Positions 37,625 through 46,867 of a stretch of DNA of 64,000 nucleotides are shown piece by piece. The position numbers and the translations under genes were made by a program. The stretch is from contig JAJDTL010000028.1 of the NCBI GenBank assembly GCA_022827195.1, forward strand, positions 62,001-126,000, written 5' to 3'. The notes under the pieces are model-generated. The model ran no database searches. It saw only the letters and a program-made list of their open reading frames with translations, and had not been told where the DNA came from. Source of the stretch: Caldilineaceae bacterium. GTDB lineage: Bacteria > Chloroflexota > Anaerolineae > Caldilineales > Caldilineaceae. The stretch's first letter is position 1. Every line of letters begins with the position of its first letter.

Positions 37625-38350
37625 TCAAGGGGAAATCACATAGTTGTCGTGATACACGTACTCGATGCTTGAGACATTTGACGTGTTCAGCAGGACGCCG
37701 CCTCCCCCAGAGCTACTAAAACCCAGTGCCTCGGCTGCATCGGTATTTCCTCCCGGATACAACACGGAATCTCCAAGGCGTAAGTCCTTGGCATCTGTGG
37801 AGTCCGGCAGAATCGGATAGGAAGCTAAGTTGCCTACATAGATGTCACCATTCTTCATGCGAACTCGGAACTGCACATTGGACTTGCCAGATGCCTTTCT
37901 GTCGATGGTTAATGCGCTATACCAGACAGGCTCTTCGTGCAGCCTGTCTGGAGCAATGCGGGCAAAATTCGCTAACCATCCGACTCCATATATCACTCCA
38001 GATGGCAGATTCGTTGTTCCCGAAAAGGTCGAGCCGATAACCAGCCAAACAAGATACAGTCCAAGAATGACAAATCCGGTTGTTGGAGACGATTTCGCGA
38101 AAGCTATCGGGCCCTCAGCCAAGATCTGCTCTAGCCCAAGTGTCTTCAAGCCAGGGAATAACGCAAATAGTGGCCAAAAAACAATTGCCCCGAGGACATT
38201 AACTACTGTTGCATGGAAAAAGACCATACCCCACTCCATGACAGTTGACTTAGGAATATCAATGTCAGAGGGACGATATAGTCGATTTGCCGTAATTGAG
38301 AGCCACCCTGGTAACACAATGACCGCCAGGGTAAGTAAAGAGTCAAGCAT
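37625..38350 (-). CDS. DUF6338-like integral membrane protein
   Basis: 241 residues. Three hydrophobic segments are visible (LLTLAVIVLPGWLSI, TVVNVLGAIVFWPLFALF, VILGLYLVWLVIGSTF), then a soluble C-terminal domain with VRMKNGDIYVGNLASYP. It looks like DUF6338, recalled from memory and not checked. The DNA is visibly AT-richer than its neighbours, suggesting transfer. It lies 21 bases after a 60-codon gene; together they form a small cassette. No strong ribosome site at the ATG. Function unknown. Confidence 0.7.
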   Translation of the reverse strand: MLDSLLTLAVIVLPGWLSITANRLYRPSDIDIPKSTVMEWGMVFFHATVVNVLGAIVFWPLFALFPGLKTLGLEQILAEGPIAFAKSSPTTGFVILGLYLVWLVIGSTFSGTTNLPSGVIYGVGWLANFARIAPDRLHEEPVWYSALTIDRKASGKSNVQFRVRMKNGDIYVGNLASYPILPDSTDAKDLRLGDSVLYPGGNTDAAEALGFSSSGGGGVLLNTSNVSSIEYVYHDNYVISP

Positions 38351-38371
38351 AAGGTGCTATACGCGAAAGTG

Positions 38372-38554
38372 TTACTTTTTCTGAGACGGTACCGGAGCCT
38401 TGGATGGTTGATTGAGCCCTTTCTTTTTTCCCTCATCCTTCCCTTTTTGGAAGAGATCCCTAAACTGACCCGTCGGTTGTTCAACTTTGCCCCTAGATTC
38501 TGAAAATCTGAGGTGCGCTGAATTACCCGATTTGCGTCTTGGTTGCTCACTCAT
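38372..38554 (-). CDS. Small basic protein upstream of the DUF6338-like gene
   Basis: 60 residues, MSEQPRRKSG to KAPVPSQKK. Supported by an AAGGAGG site nine bases before the ATG at 38554. Very basic and probably disordered, with a short possible helix (GQFRDLFQKGKDEG). It has no membrane segment. The decayed gene just upstream encodes a similar pattern (MSE start, N/QP then FxDLFK), so this is one of two tandem copies. Family and function unknown. Confidence 0.6.
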   Translation of the reverse strand: MSEQPRRKSGNSAHLRFSESRGKVEQPTGQFRDLFQKGKDEGKKKGLNQPSKAPVPSQKK

Positions 38555-38780
38555 CAGAGGATGCCTCCTTAGAATCTGGCGTAGTTTGCTCGGAAGAACC
38601 GTTGCCTGGTTCGTTATCGACTTCGGGGGATTCGCTGTGACCTCTGCTTTTCTACTGTGCCTTGAATAAATCAATAAACTTGCTCTCTTTCGGTTGATTA
38701 ATCTGGTCCTGGGTTCTCTGCTCCTACACAAAGGGTCATCGAGGATTCCGGTTGCTTTGGCGTTCGAGATTCTCACTCAT
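38547..38780 (-). pseudogene. Decayed paralogue of the small basic protein gene (three in-frame stops)
   Basis: From the ATG at 38780, with GAGGGG upstream, one frame runs 77 codons (MSENLERQSN ... QTTPDSKEASSDE) but is broken by TGA at 38738-38736, TAG at 38726-38724 and TAG at 38654-38652. Each is one C-to-T change from CGA or CAG. KFIDLFKAQ aligns with QFRDLFQKG of the intact gene. Its end overlaps the intact gene start by eight bases. Most likely a dead duplicate; readthrough is the alternative. Confidence 0.5.
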
Positions 38781-39035
38781 TGGAACTTGCCCCTCTTCGT
38801 TTTCAGCCGAATTACTGCAATTCAGACGCTGCGACCACTCCGGTCCGTCAAATGGTCTAGATGATCCGCAACTTAATCATTGCGGCCAATTGAAAGAACC
38901 AGCTCTAAGCACAAATGTTCCTACGAATTGGCGATGTTTGTCAAGTTCGGTTAGTGGGGCCCTAAGAGGCTCTTTCTCTGCGCGATTTCGCGAAAGTGTT
39001 GTGGGCTACCTGAGCAGCCATCCAGTCCTACGCCC

Positions 39036-39225
39036 TCATTTCTCCCAGCGGGTCGGGTTCGTGCCTGAGGCCTACGCGGTCGTGCCGTCCGACAGGTGCT
39101 CCAGCCACCAGGTGCTACCGGTGGTATTGATGCTCTTCATTAAGGGTCTGGCCTGTTAGAGCGCGGCCGCGACAAGCTCCGGCTACCGCTCCTACATCGG
39201 CAGGACGGTTCCGGACCTTTTTGTC
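39036..39225 (-). pseudogene. C-terminal fragment of a PhyH-family gene
   Basis: One minus-strand frame aligns with the last ~60 residues of the intact PhyH gene at 41668: ELVAAAL*QARPLMKSINTTG against DLVAAAPAQAKPFLQSPNTTG, then STWWLEH against GTWGLEH, ending NPTRWEK against NPSRWGD. Several in-frame stops break it and the N-terminal part is missing. Confidence 0.75.
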
Positions 39226-39249
39226 ACCCCGCCCTCTGCAAACTGGCAG

Positions 39250-39914
39250 TTACAAGAATCGAAAGCCGGTGTCGCTGTCGGCGTCGGCGATTATGTCGCA
39301 CATTTTGGCGATCTTCTGCCTGCGCCGCGGTCCGGCGGTGCGCAAGAGACGCTCGGTGAGAACCCGCTTGTTGAGGATATCGCGCCGTAAGATTCGGTAG
39401 CCGCCGAGAAGGATCTCTTCCCAGCCGGTCCGCGGAAAGGCGGCCCACTCCAGGGCGAAGAAGCGGCATGCCTGATTTGCCGCTCCCCGCGAAGTCTTCG
39501 AGAGCCGGCGGTCCACGGCGATGAGGTCTCCGGGCGCCGATTCGATCTCCACCTTTCAGGGCACCTCAAGCGAGTGGATATCGAAGGAGCCGTCTCTGAC
39601 CGCCTGGTCGATGTCACGGCTGTATTCGGGCGTATGACTGGAGGCGAGAATTGTGAGGCTGCCCTGCCCTATCGAGACCGGATCGCTGTAGAACAGGGTT
39701 TTCATGGAGCGGTCGTTGTGCAGAGTGCGGGCACGCAAGTATGCCAGGGCCTGTTCTCCCCGAGCAGGCCATCGACGATGTCGAGCAGGCGCACAGGCGC
39801 GCCCGCGTACCGTTCGACTTCATCCGGCGTGAAGAGAGGCGGGAAGACGGCGTAGCCGAATGTCTGAATGTGGATGCGTTGCGCATGAAGAGCTGAGGTC
39901 ATCGGTCTGTTCAC
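39250..39914 (-). pseudogene. Broken PhyH-family dioxygenase, paralogue of the next gene
   Basis: Three frame-shifted pieces together resemble the intact gene at 39911: TFGYAVFPPLFTPDEVERY, then FYSDPVSIGQGSLTILASSH, then AGPRRRQKIAK near the end. The middle region with the HxD iron motif is deleted. A GTG start overlaps the stop of the intact gene as GTGA (39911-39914), so it was once coupled to it. Confidence 0.82.
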
Positions 39915-40720
39915 GCGCCGTCACTTTCTTCCAGGTCGACGGCCAGCCTTGCGATTTTTTGTTTGCGGCGGGGGCCCGCCGTCTCCCAAATCTGGGGGCC
40001 GTACTTGGTCCTGTTGAGCACCACTTCCTCTTCCCACGCCTGCCTGGGGAAGGTGGACCAGTTGAAGGTAAACATGCGCCGGCCGACCTTGCCGCCCCGG
40101 GACGAGTGCCACAGGCGGTGGTCGAAGGCCATCACGTCCCCCGGCATCGACTCCAGTGGTACGCGGCCGGGCACGTCGGGGGCGTTGACATCGAAGACAC
40201 CGGCCTGGATGGCTTCGTAGAGTTGACGGCAGACTTGAGGGTGATGGCTGCCGGGAATTACGCTCAGGCAGCCCTGGCCGTCGCCGACCGGGTCACAGTA
40301 GAAGGCGGTCTTGAGGCATGGAAGCATGTGCACGTTGGGCGAGATGCCATTTGCGTCGGTATGCCACGTGGTGTCGCCCACATAGAGGTTGCCGTCGTTT
40401 CCGCCGGTATACAGGCTGTCCTCGCCGAGGAGACCATCGACAATACCCAGGTGGCGTTCATCATCGAGCAGGGGGAAGAAGGTTTCGCGGTCGTACTCGA
40501 TAAATGGATTCAGAGACTGTCGTTCTTTGCCATCAAAATCGCCGCCGCCGCGATCACGGCGGAGGATACGCTCGAGCGCTTGCGCATAGTGCTCGATCTC
40601 GTCGGGGGTGAAGAGCTGCCGGAAGGCGACGAAACCGAACGTCCGGAAGTGGCTGCGTTGCGCGTCGGAGACGACACTTTCGGTGGCGTCTTTTGCAGGC
40701 GTGCGGCTGCTCGCGTCCAT
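39911..40720 (-). CDS. PhyH-family Fe(II)/2-oxoglutarate dioxygenase, copy 1
   Basis: 269 residues from the ATG at 40720, with AGGAGGG nine bases upstream. The iron site HxD is DTTWHTDANG and the distal histidine is in FDHRLWHSSRGG, with a following arginine (GRRMFTF). The opening FRTFGFVAFRQLFTPDEI is typical of the family. Substrate unknown. It is the most downstream intact member of a tandem PhyH array, followed by a broken copy of itself. Confidence 0.9.
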   Translation of the reverse strand: MDASSRTPAKDATESVVSDAQRSHFRTFGFVAFRQLFTPDEIEHYAQALERILRRDRGGGDFDGKERQSLNPFIEYDRETFFPLLDDERHLGIVDGLLGEDSLYTGGNDGNLYVGDTTWHTDANGISPNVHMLPCLKTAFYCDPVGDGQGCLSVIPGSHHPQVCRQLYEAIQAGVFDVNAPDVPGRVPLESMPGDVMAFDHRLWHSSRGGKVGRRMFTFNWSTFPRQAWEEEVVLNRTKYGPQIWETAGPRRKQKIARLAVDLEESDGA

Positions 40721-40805
40721 CCTGTCATCCCTCCTCTCGACCTTCCTGATCGCCATTACCGGGGGAAGAGGGTACGCGACGCGGCAGTGGGCAGCAATCG
40801 TGCTG

Positions 40806-41525
40806 TCAGTCTTCGACAACGCGTCGGCACGGTTGCTGAATCTGCGGCTGCATCCGATCTCGGACGCTGCGTTTCAACAGGTGCCATCCACCGGCAATCG
40901 GGTCCATCCAGTGGGCGTGAAATGGGACGGACACGGCGACCCGTTGCCGGTCCTGCGTGAGGTTGGCGCCGCCGCGATGCCAGATGGAGCCATGAAAGAT
41001 GACAATCGAGCCCGCGGGCCCTTCGGCGGTCACGAAATGTTTGTAGTTGACCTCGGGGTCAGGTGCGCGACGCGAATGCTGGCTGAAGGGAATCAGCTGC
41101 GTGGCGCCGTTTTCGAGACTGAAATCGGTGAGCATCCAGATAGAGTTGATCATGAAGCAGGCGTCGGGCACGGGAAGGCCGTGCTTGGGAAACCAGCCGA
41201 CCGGCGCATCGGCGTGGAATCCGCCCGCGGGCGCGCCGGGCTTGATCCAGATGGCGCGTGCTTCGGCCAACTGGAAATCGGGGCCCAGCAGGTGACCGGC
41301 GAGCTCAAGGTAGGCTGAATTGGTTATGAGGGGAAGGAATATGTCCTGATCGTCATAGTTGAGGACACCGCGCAGACCCTGGACCTGAAGGTCTGCGTTG
41401 GGCTGACGGCTCACGAGGTCCATCAATCTTCTCGCCATGCGATCTGCATCGGCGGAGGAGATCAGGTCCTGAATGACGACGAAGCCATTCTCATCCAACT
41501 CGGTCTTCAGCTGTTCCGTGTCCAT
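40806..41525 (-). CDS. PhyH-family Fe(II)/2-oxoglutarate dioxygenase, copy 2
   Basis: 239 residues, the shortest of the three. Opens with ELDENGFVVIQDLISSADADRM. HxD is GGFHADAPVGW; the distal histidine and arginine are in FHGSIWHRGGANLTQDRQRV. Distinct from copies 1 and 3 in sequence, so the array is not a recent amplification of one gene. Lies 85 bases upstream of copy 1. Confidence 0.9.
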   Translation of the reverse strand: MDTEQLKTELDENGFVVIQDLISSADADRMARRLMDLVSRQPNADLQVQGLRGVLNYDDQDIFLPLITNSAYLELAGHLLGPDFQLAEARAIWIKPGAPAGGFHADAPVGWFPKHGLPVPDACFMINSIWMLTDFSLENGATQLIPFSQHSRRAPDPEVNYKHFVTAEGPAGSIVIFHGSIWHRGGANLTQDRQRVAVSVPFHAHWMDPIAGGWHLLKRSVRDRMQPQIQQPCRRVVED

Positions 41526-41667
41526 GCTGGCCCCCTGGATTCCGGCTCTTCATGGGCAATCCAACGGAAGCTGTTGGCAGAAGGCTGCATTGCGAGCCAG
41601 TGGCTCACTGGTACGCAGTTGGTCCGCAGCTGGTCCGCAGGCTGGAGAGCCATCAGACATGCGCTCC

Positions 41668-42549
41668 TCAATCCCCCCAGCGGCTGGGATTGATGCCGGG
41701 CGCGGCCGTGGTCATTCCGGCAGGTTTGTGTTCGAGGCCCCAGGTGCCGCCGGTCGTGTTGGGACTTTGCAGGAACGGCTTTGCCTGTGCGGGCGCGGCC
41801 GCGACGAGGTCAGGGTCCCACTCCTCCATCGGCTGGACGGGGCCGGCCCAGGCCGGTCGGTAGCCGAACTGGACCAGCTCGCGTGGCGCGCTGTCGGTGT
41901 TGGGGTGGGTGGCGTGGAAGAGCATACTGGGGATGACGAGCGCGGAGCCGGCCTTGAGGCAGAGAGTGAGCTCCTGCGGGTGGGACTTGTAACGAACGTA
42001 CGGGTTGGCCTGTGCGTGGAAGGAGAGGTGGCTACGGGGGACGAGGCGGAAGGGCGCGCGGGCGGGCGTAAGGTCATCGAGGTAGTAGAGGACGCGCAGC
42101 AGGCGCGGCGAGCTGCCCTCGTAGTCGAAAATCGACGAGCCGAAGGGCTGGCCGTCGGTGTGCATCGAGATGCAGGGCGAGCCGGGATTGGTGCGCTGGA
42201 AGGCGCCGCGCGTGAAGACGATATCCGGCCCCATCAACGCGCTGAGAAAATCGATCATGGGCGGGTGCCCGATCAACTCCGCCGCGGCGCGGCTGATCCA
42301 CTGCACCTGTGTGATCGAACTGGTCAGATATTCGCTGTACGGCCTCGGCTCCATCGGCACGTCGGCGAGCTCCGTTTTGAGACGCGCGATATGCCCGGGG
42401 TCCAGCATACCGGGCAGGACGACGTAGCCCTCGACCTCGAAATGGCGGAGCTGTTGGGCGCGCGTGAAGGAGCCGAAGTCGGTCCGGTCGATGTTCATGA
42501 AGCCGATGATCTCGTCGGGATCGATTGCGGGAACTGTCGTCGCGTCCAT
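41668..42549 (-). CDS. PhyH-family Fe(II)/2-oxoglutarate dioxygenase, copy 3
   Basis: 293 residues. The family opening is HFEVEGYVVLPGMLDPGHIARL; HxD is ISMHTDGQPFG and the distal histidine is in MLFHATHPNTD with the arginine in APRELVQFG. The C-terminus NTTGGTWGLEH is repeated in the decayed fragment at 39036. It follows an amidohydrolase gene on the same strand. Substrate unknown. Confidence 0.9.
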   Translation of the reverse strand: MDATTVPAIDPDEIIGFMNIDRTDFGSFTRAQQLRHFEVEGYVVLPGMLDPGHIARLKTELADVPMEPRPYSEYLTSSITQVQWISRAAAELIGHPPMIDFLSALMGPDIVFTRGAFQRTNPGSPCISMHTDGQPFGSSIFDYEGSSPRLLRVLYYLDDLTPARAPFRLVPRSHLSFHAQANPYVRYKSHPQELTLCLKAGSALVIPSMLFHATHPNTDSAPRELVQFGYRPAWAGPVQPMEEWDPDLVAAAPAQAKPFLQSPNTTGGTWGLEHKPAGMTTAAPGINPSRWGD

Positions 42550-42588
42550 TGGATGCCTCCCGGGTAGTGCGACCTCTGCGCGGGGCGT

Positions 42589-43998
42589 CTAGTTGACGGT
42601 AACGGGCCACGCGGGCCCGGGGTCGAGGTTGAGCCGCCGCGCACGGGCGATGACCGATTCGGTGACCGCGCGGCTGATCTCGAGTTCATCGACGCGAGTC
42701 GGGCGTCCGCGGCTGAAGACGACGTCGCCGTTGACCAGAACGGTGTCGACGCTGCCGTTGCCCAACGTCAGCGCCAGCAGATGGGCCGGGTTGTTGGCGG
42801 GATAGGCGCCGGCGGCGCGCGGGGAGCGCACGACGACGTCGGCGCGCTTGCCAGGCTCCAGGCTGCCCAGTTCCGCGTCCAGCCCGGCGGCAGCGGCTGC
42901 ATGGACCGTCTGCATTTCGAGCAACGCGTCCTCGGAAATCGGATCGTCGCAGACGCGGGCGGCAAAGTGGGCCGAGCGCATCAGCTCGGCGGGCGTGCAG
43001 TCGAACGCGCCGTCGACGCCGAGCGAGACGCGGACGCCGGCTCGATGCCGCTCCGCCATCCTAAATGGGGCACTGCGGGCGATGCCGAGCGAGAAGAAGG
43101 AGACCGGGCACCAGACGATTTGGCAGCCGGTCGCGCGGATGGCGGCCTCCTCGTCTTCGTCAAGCAGATTGGCATGGACGATGACCGTGTGTTTGTCGAG
43201 GACGCCCAGCTGCTGCAGGTGGACGAGCTGGCTGAAGCCTGTTACTTCCCGATAGATTTCCCCCTCCCCTGGAGAATATCCGGCGTGCAGATGCAGGGGC
43301 ACGCCGGCGGCGCGTGCGCAGGCGTGTGCGGCCTGCAGCAGCTCCGGCGTGGCGGTGCCGACGCCGTAGACAAAGACGAAGCCGCGCACGAGCACTTCGG
43401 GATTCCGGTTGCGGTACAGCTCCGCGTCCAGCTGGCCCAGTGTACGCGCGCTGTCGATGGGGACGCGGGCGGTCAGGCTGTCGCTTTCCAGGCCGGGCAT
43501 GGCGGCGAGCGTTTCGCGCCGGTCCCACAGGTAGGGCGGGGAAAAGAGCGCGCGCATGCCAACGCGCTCGACCGCCTCTGCTGCGGCGTGGGTCGAAAAG
43601 AGCGTTCCCGGCTCGATGAACATGGTAAATCCGCTGGCCAGCATCTCGACTGCGGCCATGGCGGTCGCCACGGCCTCGTCCTCGGCGGTGACGTCCGCTT
43701 TCCAGTCGGCGAATTTGATGGCCGCGGCGTCGACGTCGAAGATGTTGCTGAAGACGCCGCGGCAGGTTGTATGCACGATGTGGTTGTGGGCGTCGATGAA
43801 GCCAGGGTGCACGATGCCGCCCTCGGCGTCGATCGATTCCAGCGCATCGAAGCGGCTCCTCAGCTCGGCGTCGGGACCGACTGCGAGGATGCGCGCGCCG
43901 GCAATTGCCAGCGCGCCCGGAGCAATGATCCGGCGTTCCGCATCCATGGTGAGCATCTGACCGTTTTGGATCAGGAGGTCGCACTTGCTCCTGGTCAT
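42589..43998 (-). CDS. Amidohydrolase, SAH/MTA-deaminase or atrazine-hydrolase subgroup
   Basis: 469 residues. Metal ligands of the mononuclear subtype are seen: HPGFIDAHNHIVH, LHLHAGYSPGE, HTVIVHANLLDEDE and LGVDGAFDCTP. The N-terminal small beta domain begins CDLLIQNGQMLTMDAERR. Relatives deaminate or dechlorinate purine- or triazine-like rings. Its start is four bases from the stop of the P-loop gene, so the two are likely cotranscribed. Substrate uncertain. Confidence 0.88.
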   Translation of the reverse strand: MTRSKCDLLIQNGQMLTMDAERRIIAPGALAIAGARILAVGPDAELRSRFDALESIDAEGGIVHPGFIDAHNHIVHTTCRGVFSNIFDVDAAAIKFADWKADVTAEDEAVATAMAAVEMLASGFTMFIEPGTLFSTHAAAEAVERVGMRALFSPPYLWDRRETLAAMPGLESDSLTARVPIDSARTLGQLDAELYRNRNPEVLVRGFVFVYGVGTATPELLQAAHACARAAGVPLHLHAGYSPGEGEIYREVTGFSQLVHLQQLGVLDKHTVIVHANLLDEDEEAAIRATGCQIVWCPVSFFSLGIARSAPFRMAERHRAGVRVSLGVDGAFDCTPAELMRSAHFAARVCDDPISEDALLEMQTVHAAAAAGLDAELGSLEPGKRADVVVRSPRAAGAYPANNPAHLLALTLGNGSVDTVLVNGDVVFSRGRPTRVDELEISRAVTESVIARARRLNLDPGPAWPVTVN

Positions 43999-44002
43999 TG
44001 CG

Positions 44003-44683
44003 CTAGACCTCGCTCCCTTGTTTCAACGCCTGCCGCAGCAGGTCGCTTTGGGTCAGAAAGGGTTGAATCTTAGCGGCGAATTCGGCCACGGTCTCTTCAA
44101 CTGTCGCATTCGACGTATCCAGCTTGAACTTGTGCCCGATCAGCGAGTTCGCGTACTCCTGCTCAAAGCGCTGGATGATCAACTCAACGTCCGCGTCCGG
44201 GACGACGGGATAGGGATGCGGGTCCTCGACCATGCGCTTGCGGATCACATCGGGTGCGGCCTGCACGAGTATCAGCACCGCGTCCGGCCTGAAGCGCGTG
44301 ATGCGCTGCTCGAGGATGCGGGAAATGAGCCTGCGGTCGCCGGGTTCGCCATCGCCGCCGTAGCCGTAATAGCGCGGCGCGTAGACCAGCTCCTCAAAGT
44401 AGAGGCCGATTCCGAGAAAGTTTTCTTCCGATCCCGACTGCCAGGGCGTGTGATAGTAGAGGTTGTGACGCTGGACCACCTCGGTCAGACGGGGGCTGAG
44501 ACTGCGGAAAGCTTCGATTTCACCCGCTGTCAACTCAATTCCGTGCGGATTGGTGTCCGGCAGCTTGTAGTGGTCGTGGATCAGCTTGAAATCGGTGCCC
44601 AGCGACCTCTTCGACCAGTCATTGACAGCGTGGGCCAGGGTGGTCGTGCCGGCGTATTCGCAGCCTATCAGGATCAGATACAT
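44003..44683 (-). CDS. P-loop NTPase/kinase-like protein of unknown function
   Basis: 226 residues. The N-terminus MYLILIGCEYAGTTTLA is a Walker A-type loop with threonine in place of lysine (GxxxxGTTT where GKS/T is usual). Later features include DAVLILVQAAPDVIRKRM, like the arginine-rich LID of nucleoside kinases. The absent Walker lysine makes activity doubtful. It lies directly upstream of the amidohydrolase gene. I cannot name the substrate. Confidence 0.7.
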   Translation of the reverse strand: MYLILIGCEYAGTTTLAHAVNDWSKRSLGTDFKLIHDHYKLPDTNPHGIELTAGEIEAFRSLSPRLTEVVQRHNLYYHTPWQSGSEENFLGIGLYFEELVYAPRYYGYGGDGEPGDRRLISRILEQRITRFRPDAVLILVQAAPDVIRKRMVEDPHPYPVVPDADVELIIQRFEQEYANSLIGHKFKLDTSNATVEETVAEFAAKIQPFLTQSDLLRQALKQGSEV

Positions 44684-44743
44684 CTCTCCGTTTCTCCTGA
44701 GGTGAAGCCGGCTGATATTGTGCCGATCCAGCCGGTCAAGCGG

Positions 44744-45763
44744 CTAGGGATGGTCAATGCCGAGCGACTGGAGCAGACCCTTCAGGTAACCGGTCGCGTA
44801 GAGCAGTCCATGATGTACGCGCGCACCGTCGTAGGTCGTGTACGGCGCGTGACCGGGAAAGAGCACGCCGCTGAAGCCGACCTCTTTGAAGGTCTTCAGG
44901 GTCTCCAGAAAGTTGCAGTCGGCCTCTTCGAGGAAGCATTCACGGAACGCCGGCCCGGTCCCCTGGACGCCCTGCACGTGGCCGTAAACGATCTGGCCGC
45001 GCCCGCCGAATTGGCGAATCGCAGCCTGGATGTCGACGCCCATGGCCGTCCAGTTGCCGAGGCAGAAGTTCAGCCCACTGGCGGGGCTGCCGGCGATATC
45101 CATCGCGCGCTTGAAGCCGTCCAGATCATAGAACAGCCGCGGGATGCCTCCCAGGCTCCCGATCGGTGGATCGTCGGGATGCAGGGCCAGCCGAACACCG
45201 GCCTCCTCGGCCACCGGGGTAATCGCCTTGACGAAGTACTCGTAGTTGCTCCACATCTCGGCGCGGCTGTACTCTCTTTCACGGAAGAGGGGGCCTTGCC
45301 TGGCCCTCTCCAGTTCAAAGCTGCTGACCTGGGCGCCGCCGCGGCCGGGCGTCGTCAGCGAAGTGCGCCAGGAGTTGCGCGTGGCGCCGTGCTGATTCAC
45401 CATCCAGTGGTAGCCGTAGACACCGACGCCGGCCCGCCCCATGTTGCGGACCGTCTGCGCCACATTCTCGATCTGCCGGTCGCGGCCCGCCTGCCCCAGC
45501 ACGATCTGCTCGTAGCACCAGTTGGGCAGCGGGTTTTCAATCGAGACAAGGTTAAGTCCGGCGTCTTCGCACTGTGCGCGCAGCTGGAGCAGCGTCGGGA
45601 AGTCCCAATAGGCTTCGCCCCTGTTTGCGGCTTCCGGCGCAAAGCGAGTCCGGTACTCAGGGTGGGAGACGTAGCTGAGCGTTACATCGTGAATGCCGTA
45701 CTGTTTGAGAAAGCCGAAGTAGTTATCCTCGTCGGGCAGTCTCGCAAAGGCGCCGATTCTCAT
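44744..45763 (-). CDS. Mannonate dehydratase-like (UxuA-family) TIM barrel
   Basis: About 339 residues from MRIGAFARLP at 45763, chosen because GGAG lies six bases upstream; ATG at 45766 and GTG at 45775 are alternatives. Family segments: VRLALHPDDPPIGSLGG, NFCLGNWTAMG, IVYGHVQGV and LFPGHAPYTTYDG carry the metal ligands. UxuA dehydrates D-mannonate to KDG in hexuronate breakdown. No uxaC or uxuB is nearby, so a different aldonate is possible. Confidence 0.82.
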   Translation of the reverse strand: MRIGAFARLPDEDNYFGFLKQYGIHDVTLSYVSHPEYRTRFAPEAANRGEAYWDFPTLLQLRAQCEDAGLNLVSIENPLPNWCYEQIVLGQAGRDRQIENVAQTVRNMGRAGVGVYGYHWMVNQHGATRNSWRTSLTTPGRGGAQVSSFELERARQGPLFREREYSRAEMWSNYEYFVKAITPVAEEAGVRLALHPDDPPIGSLGGIPRLFYDLDGFKRAMDIAGSPASGLNFCLGNWTAMGVDIQAAIRQFGGRGQIVYGHVQGVQGTGPAFRECFLEEADCNFLETLKTFKEVGFSGVLFPGHAPYTTYDGARVHHGLLYATGYLKGLLQSLGIDHP

Positions 45764-45844
45764 CATCTTCTCCACGAACTCTGTCGGTCAAGCGAGGCAG
45801 CCGGTCCGCCGGGTGCGCCGCGGGGGGAGACTGCTCAATCGAGA

Positions 45845-46600
45845 TCAGCCGCGGCCCACAAAGGGCATCTGATTGGCCATTACGGTCAGAAACAGGACGT
45901 TTGCGTCGAGCGGCAGGCCGTCCATATAGAGGATCGCCTGGGCAACCGCTTCGGAGTCCATTGTCGGCTCCACCATGACCGTGCCGTTGGGCTGCGGGAT
46001 GCCGGTCCGCATGCGCTGCGTCATTTCGGTGGCGGCGTTGCCGATGTCGATCTGGCCGCAGCAGATGTTGTAGGCGCGCCCGTCGAGCGACGTGGACTTG
46101 GTCAAGCCGGTGATGGCGTGCTTGGTCGAGGTATAGGGCGACGAGTTGGGACGGGGCGTGGACGCCGAAACCGACCCGTTGTTGATGAGGCGCCCGCCCT
46201 GCGGCGACTGATTCTTCATGACGCGGAAGGCCTGCTGGGTGCAGAGGAAGACGCCAGTCAAGTTGACGTTCACGACCGAGCACCAGTCTTCGTAGGTGAT
46301 TTCGTCCAGCGCCACGCTGGGCGCGCTGCGGCCGGCGTTGTTGAAGAGCAGATCGAGGCGGCCGAATACTTCGACTGTCCGGTCGAACAGCGCCTTGACA
46401 GCCTGCGGATCGGTCACGTCGGTCGGCACGACCAGGGCGCGCTCGTCCGCGCCCGACTCTTGCGCGGTCTCCTCCAGTCGATCGAGGCGGCGCCCCGCGA
46501 GAGTGACGGAATATCCGTGCGCCAGCAGATGCAGCGCGGTGCGTTTGCCAATGCCGGATCCGGCGCCGGTGATGATTGCAACTTTGCCCAAGCTGGCCAT
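45845..46600 (-). CDS. Short-chain dehydrogenase/reductase
   Basis: 251 residues from the ATG at 46600, with AAGGAG nine bases upstream. NAD(P) loop [16 protein letters not shown] in LLFNNAGRS, catalytic serine in NNGSVSAS and YxxxK as PYTSTKHAI. Classical SDR. Beside the UxuA-like gene it could be a fructuronate-type or other hydroxy-acid oxidoreductase, but this is only context. Confidence 0.92.
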   Translation of the reverse strand: MASLGKVAIITGAGSGIGKRTALHLLAHGYSVTLAGRRLDRLEETAQESGADERALVVPTDVTDPQAVKALFDRTVEVFGRLDLLFNNAGRSAPSVALDEITYEDWCSVVNVNLTGVFLCTQQAFRVMKNQSPQGGRLINNGSVSASTPRPNSSPYTSTKHAITGLTKSTSLDGRAYNICCGQIDIGNAATEMTQRMRTGIPQPNGTVMVEPTMDSEAVAQAILYMDGLPLDANVLFLTVMANQMPFVGRG

Positions 46601-46867
46601 ATGATTACACTCCTTTATTGTAGTGGCTAGATCAAGTGGTCGGCGGTTGGTTGCGGTCGCGTGCCGGCTGCCGCGAAAGACCGCCGTTCCGCTTGCGGAC
46701 AGTCTATCACGGCCGCAGACCATTTCCTACTTCAAAATCCATGTAGGCAGGCGTCTGAATTGCCTGATTCGCGGCAGCCGGGACTGAATGGTCCCGGCCG
46801 AATTGCGGCTCGACAGAAGAAGATGTAGCATTGACGCTTACCCATTCAAAGCTGAGGAGAGTTTACG

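Noticed and set aside
38752..39159. Plus-strand 135-codon frame in the decayed region
   Set aside because: Its minus strand aligns with the C-terminus of the PhyH gene at 41668, so the plus frame is incidental.
43985..46630. 881-codon plus-strand open frame
   Set aside because: It is antisense to four recognisable genes (P-loop, UxuA-like, SDR and the amidohydrolase start). High GC suppresses stops in the opposite strand, which explains its length.
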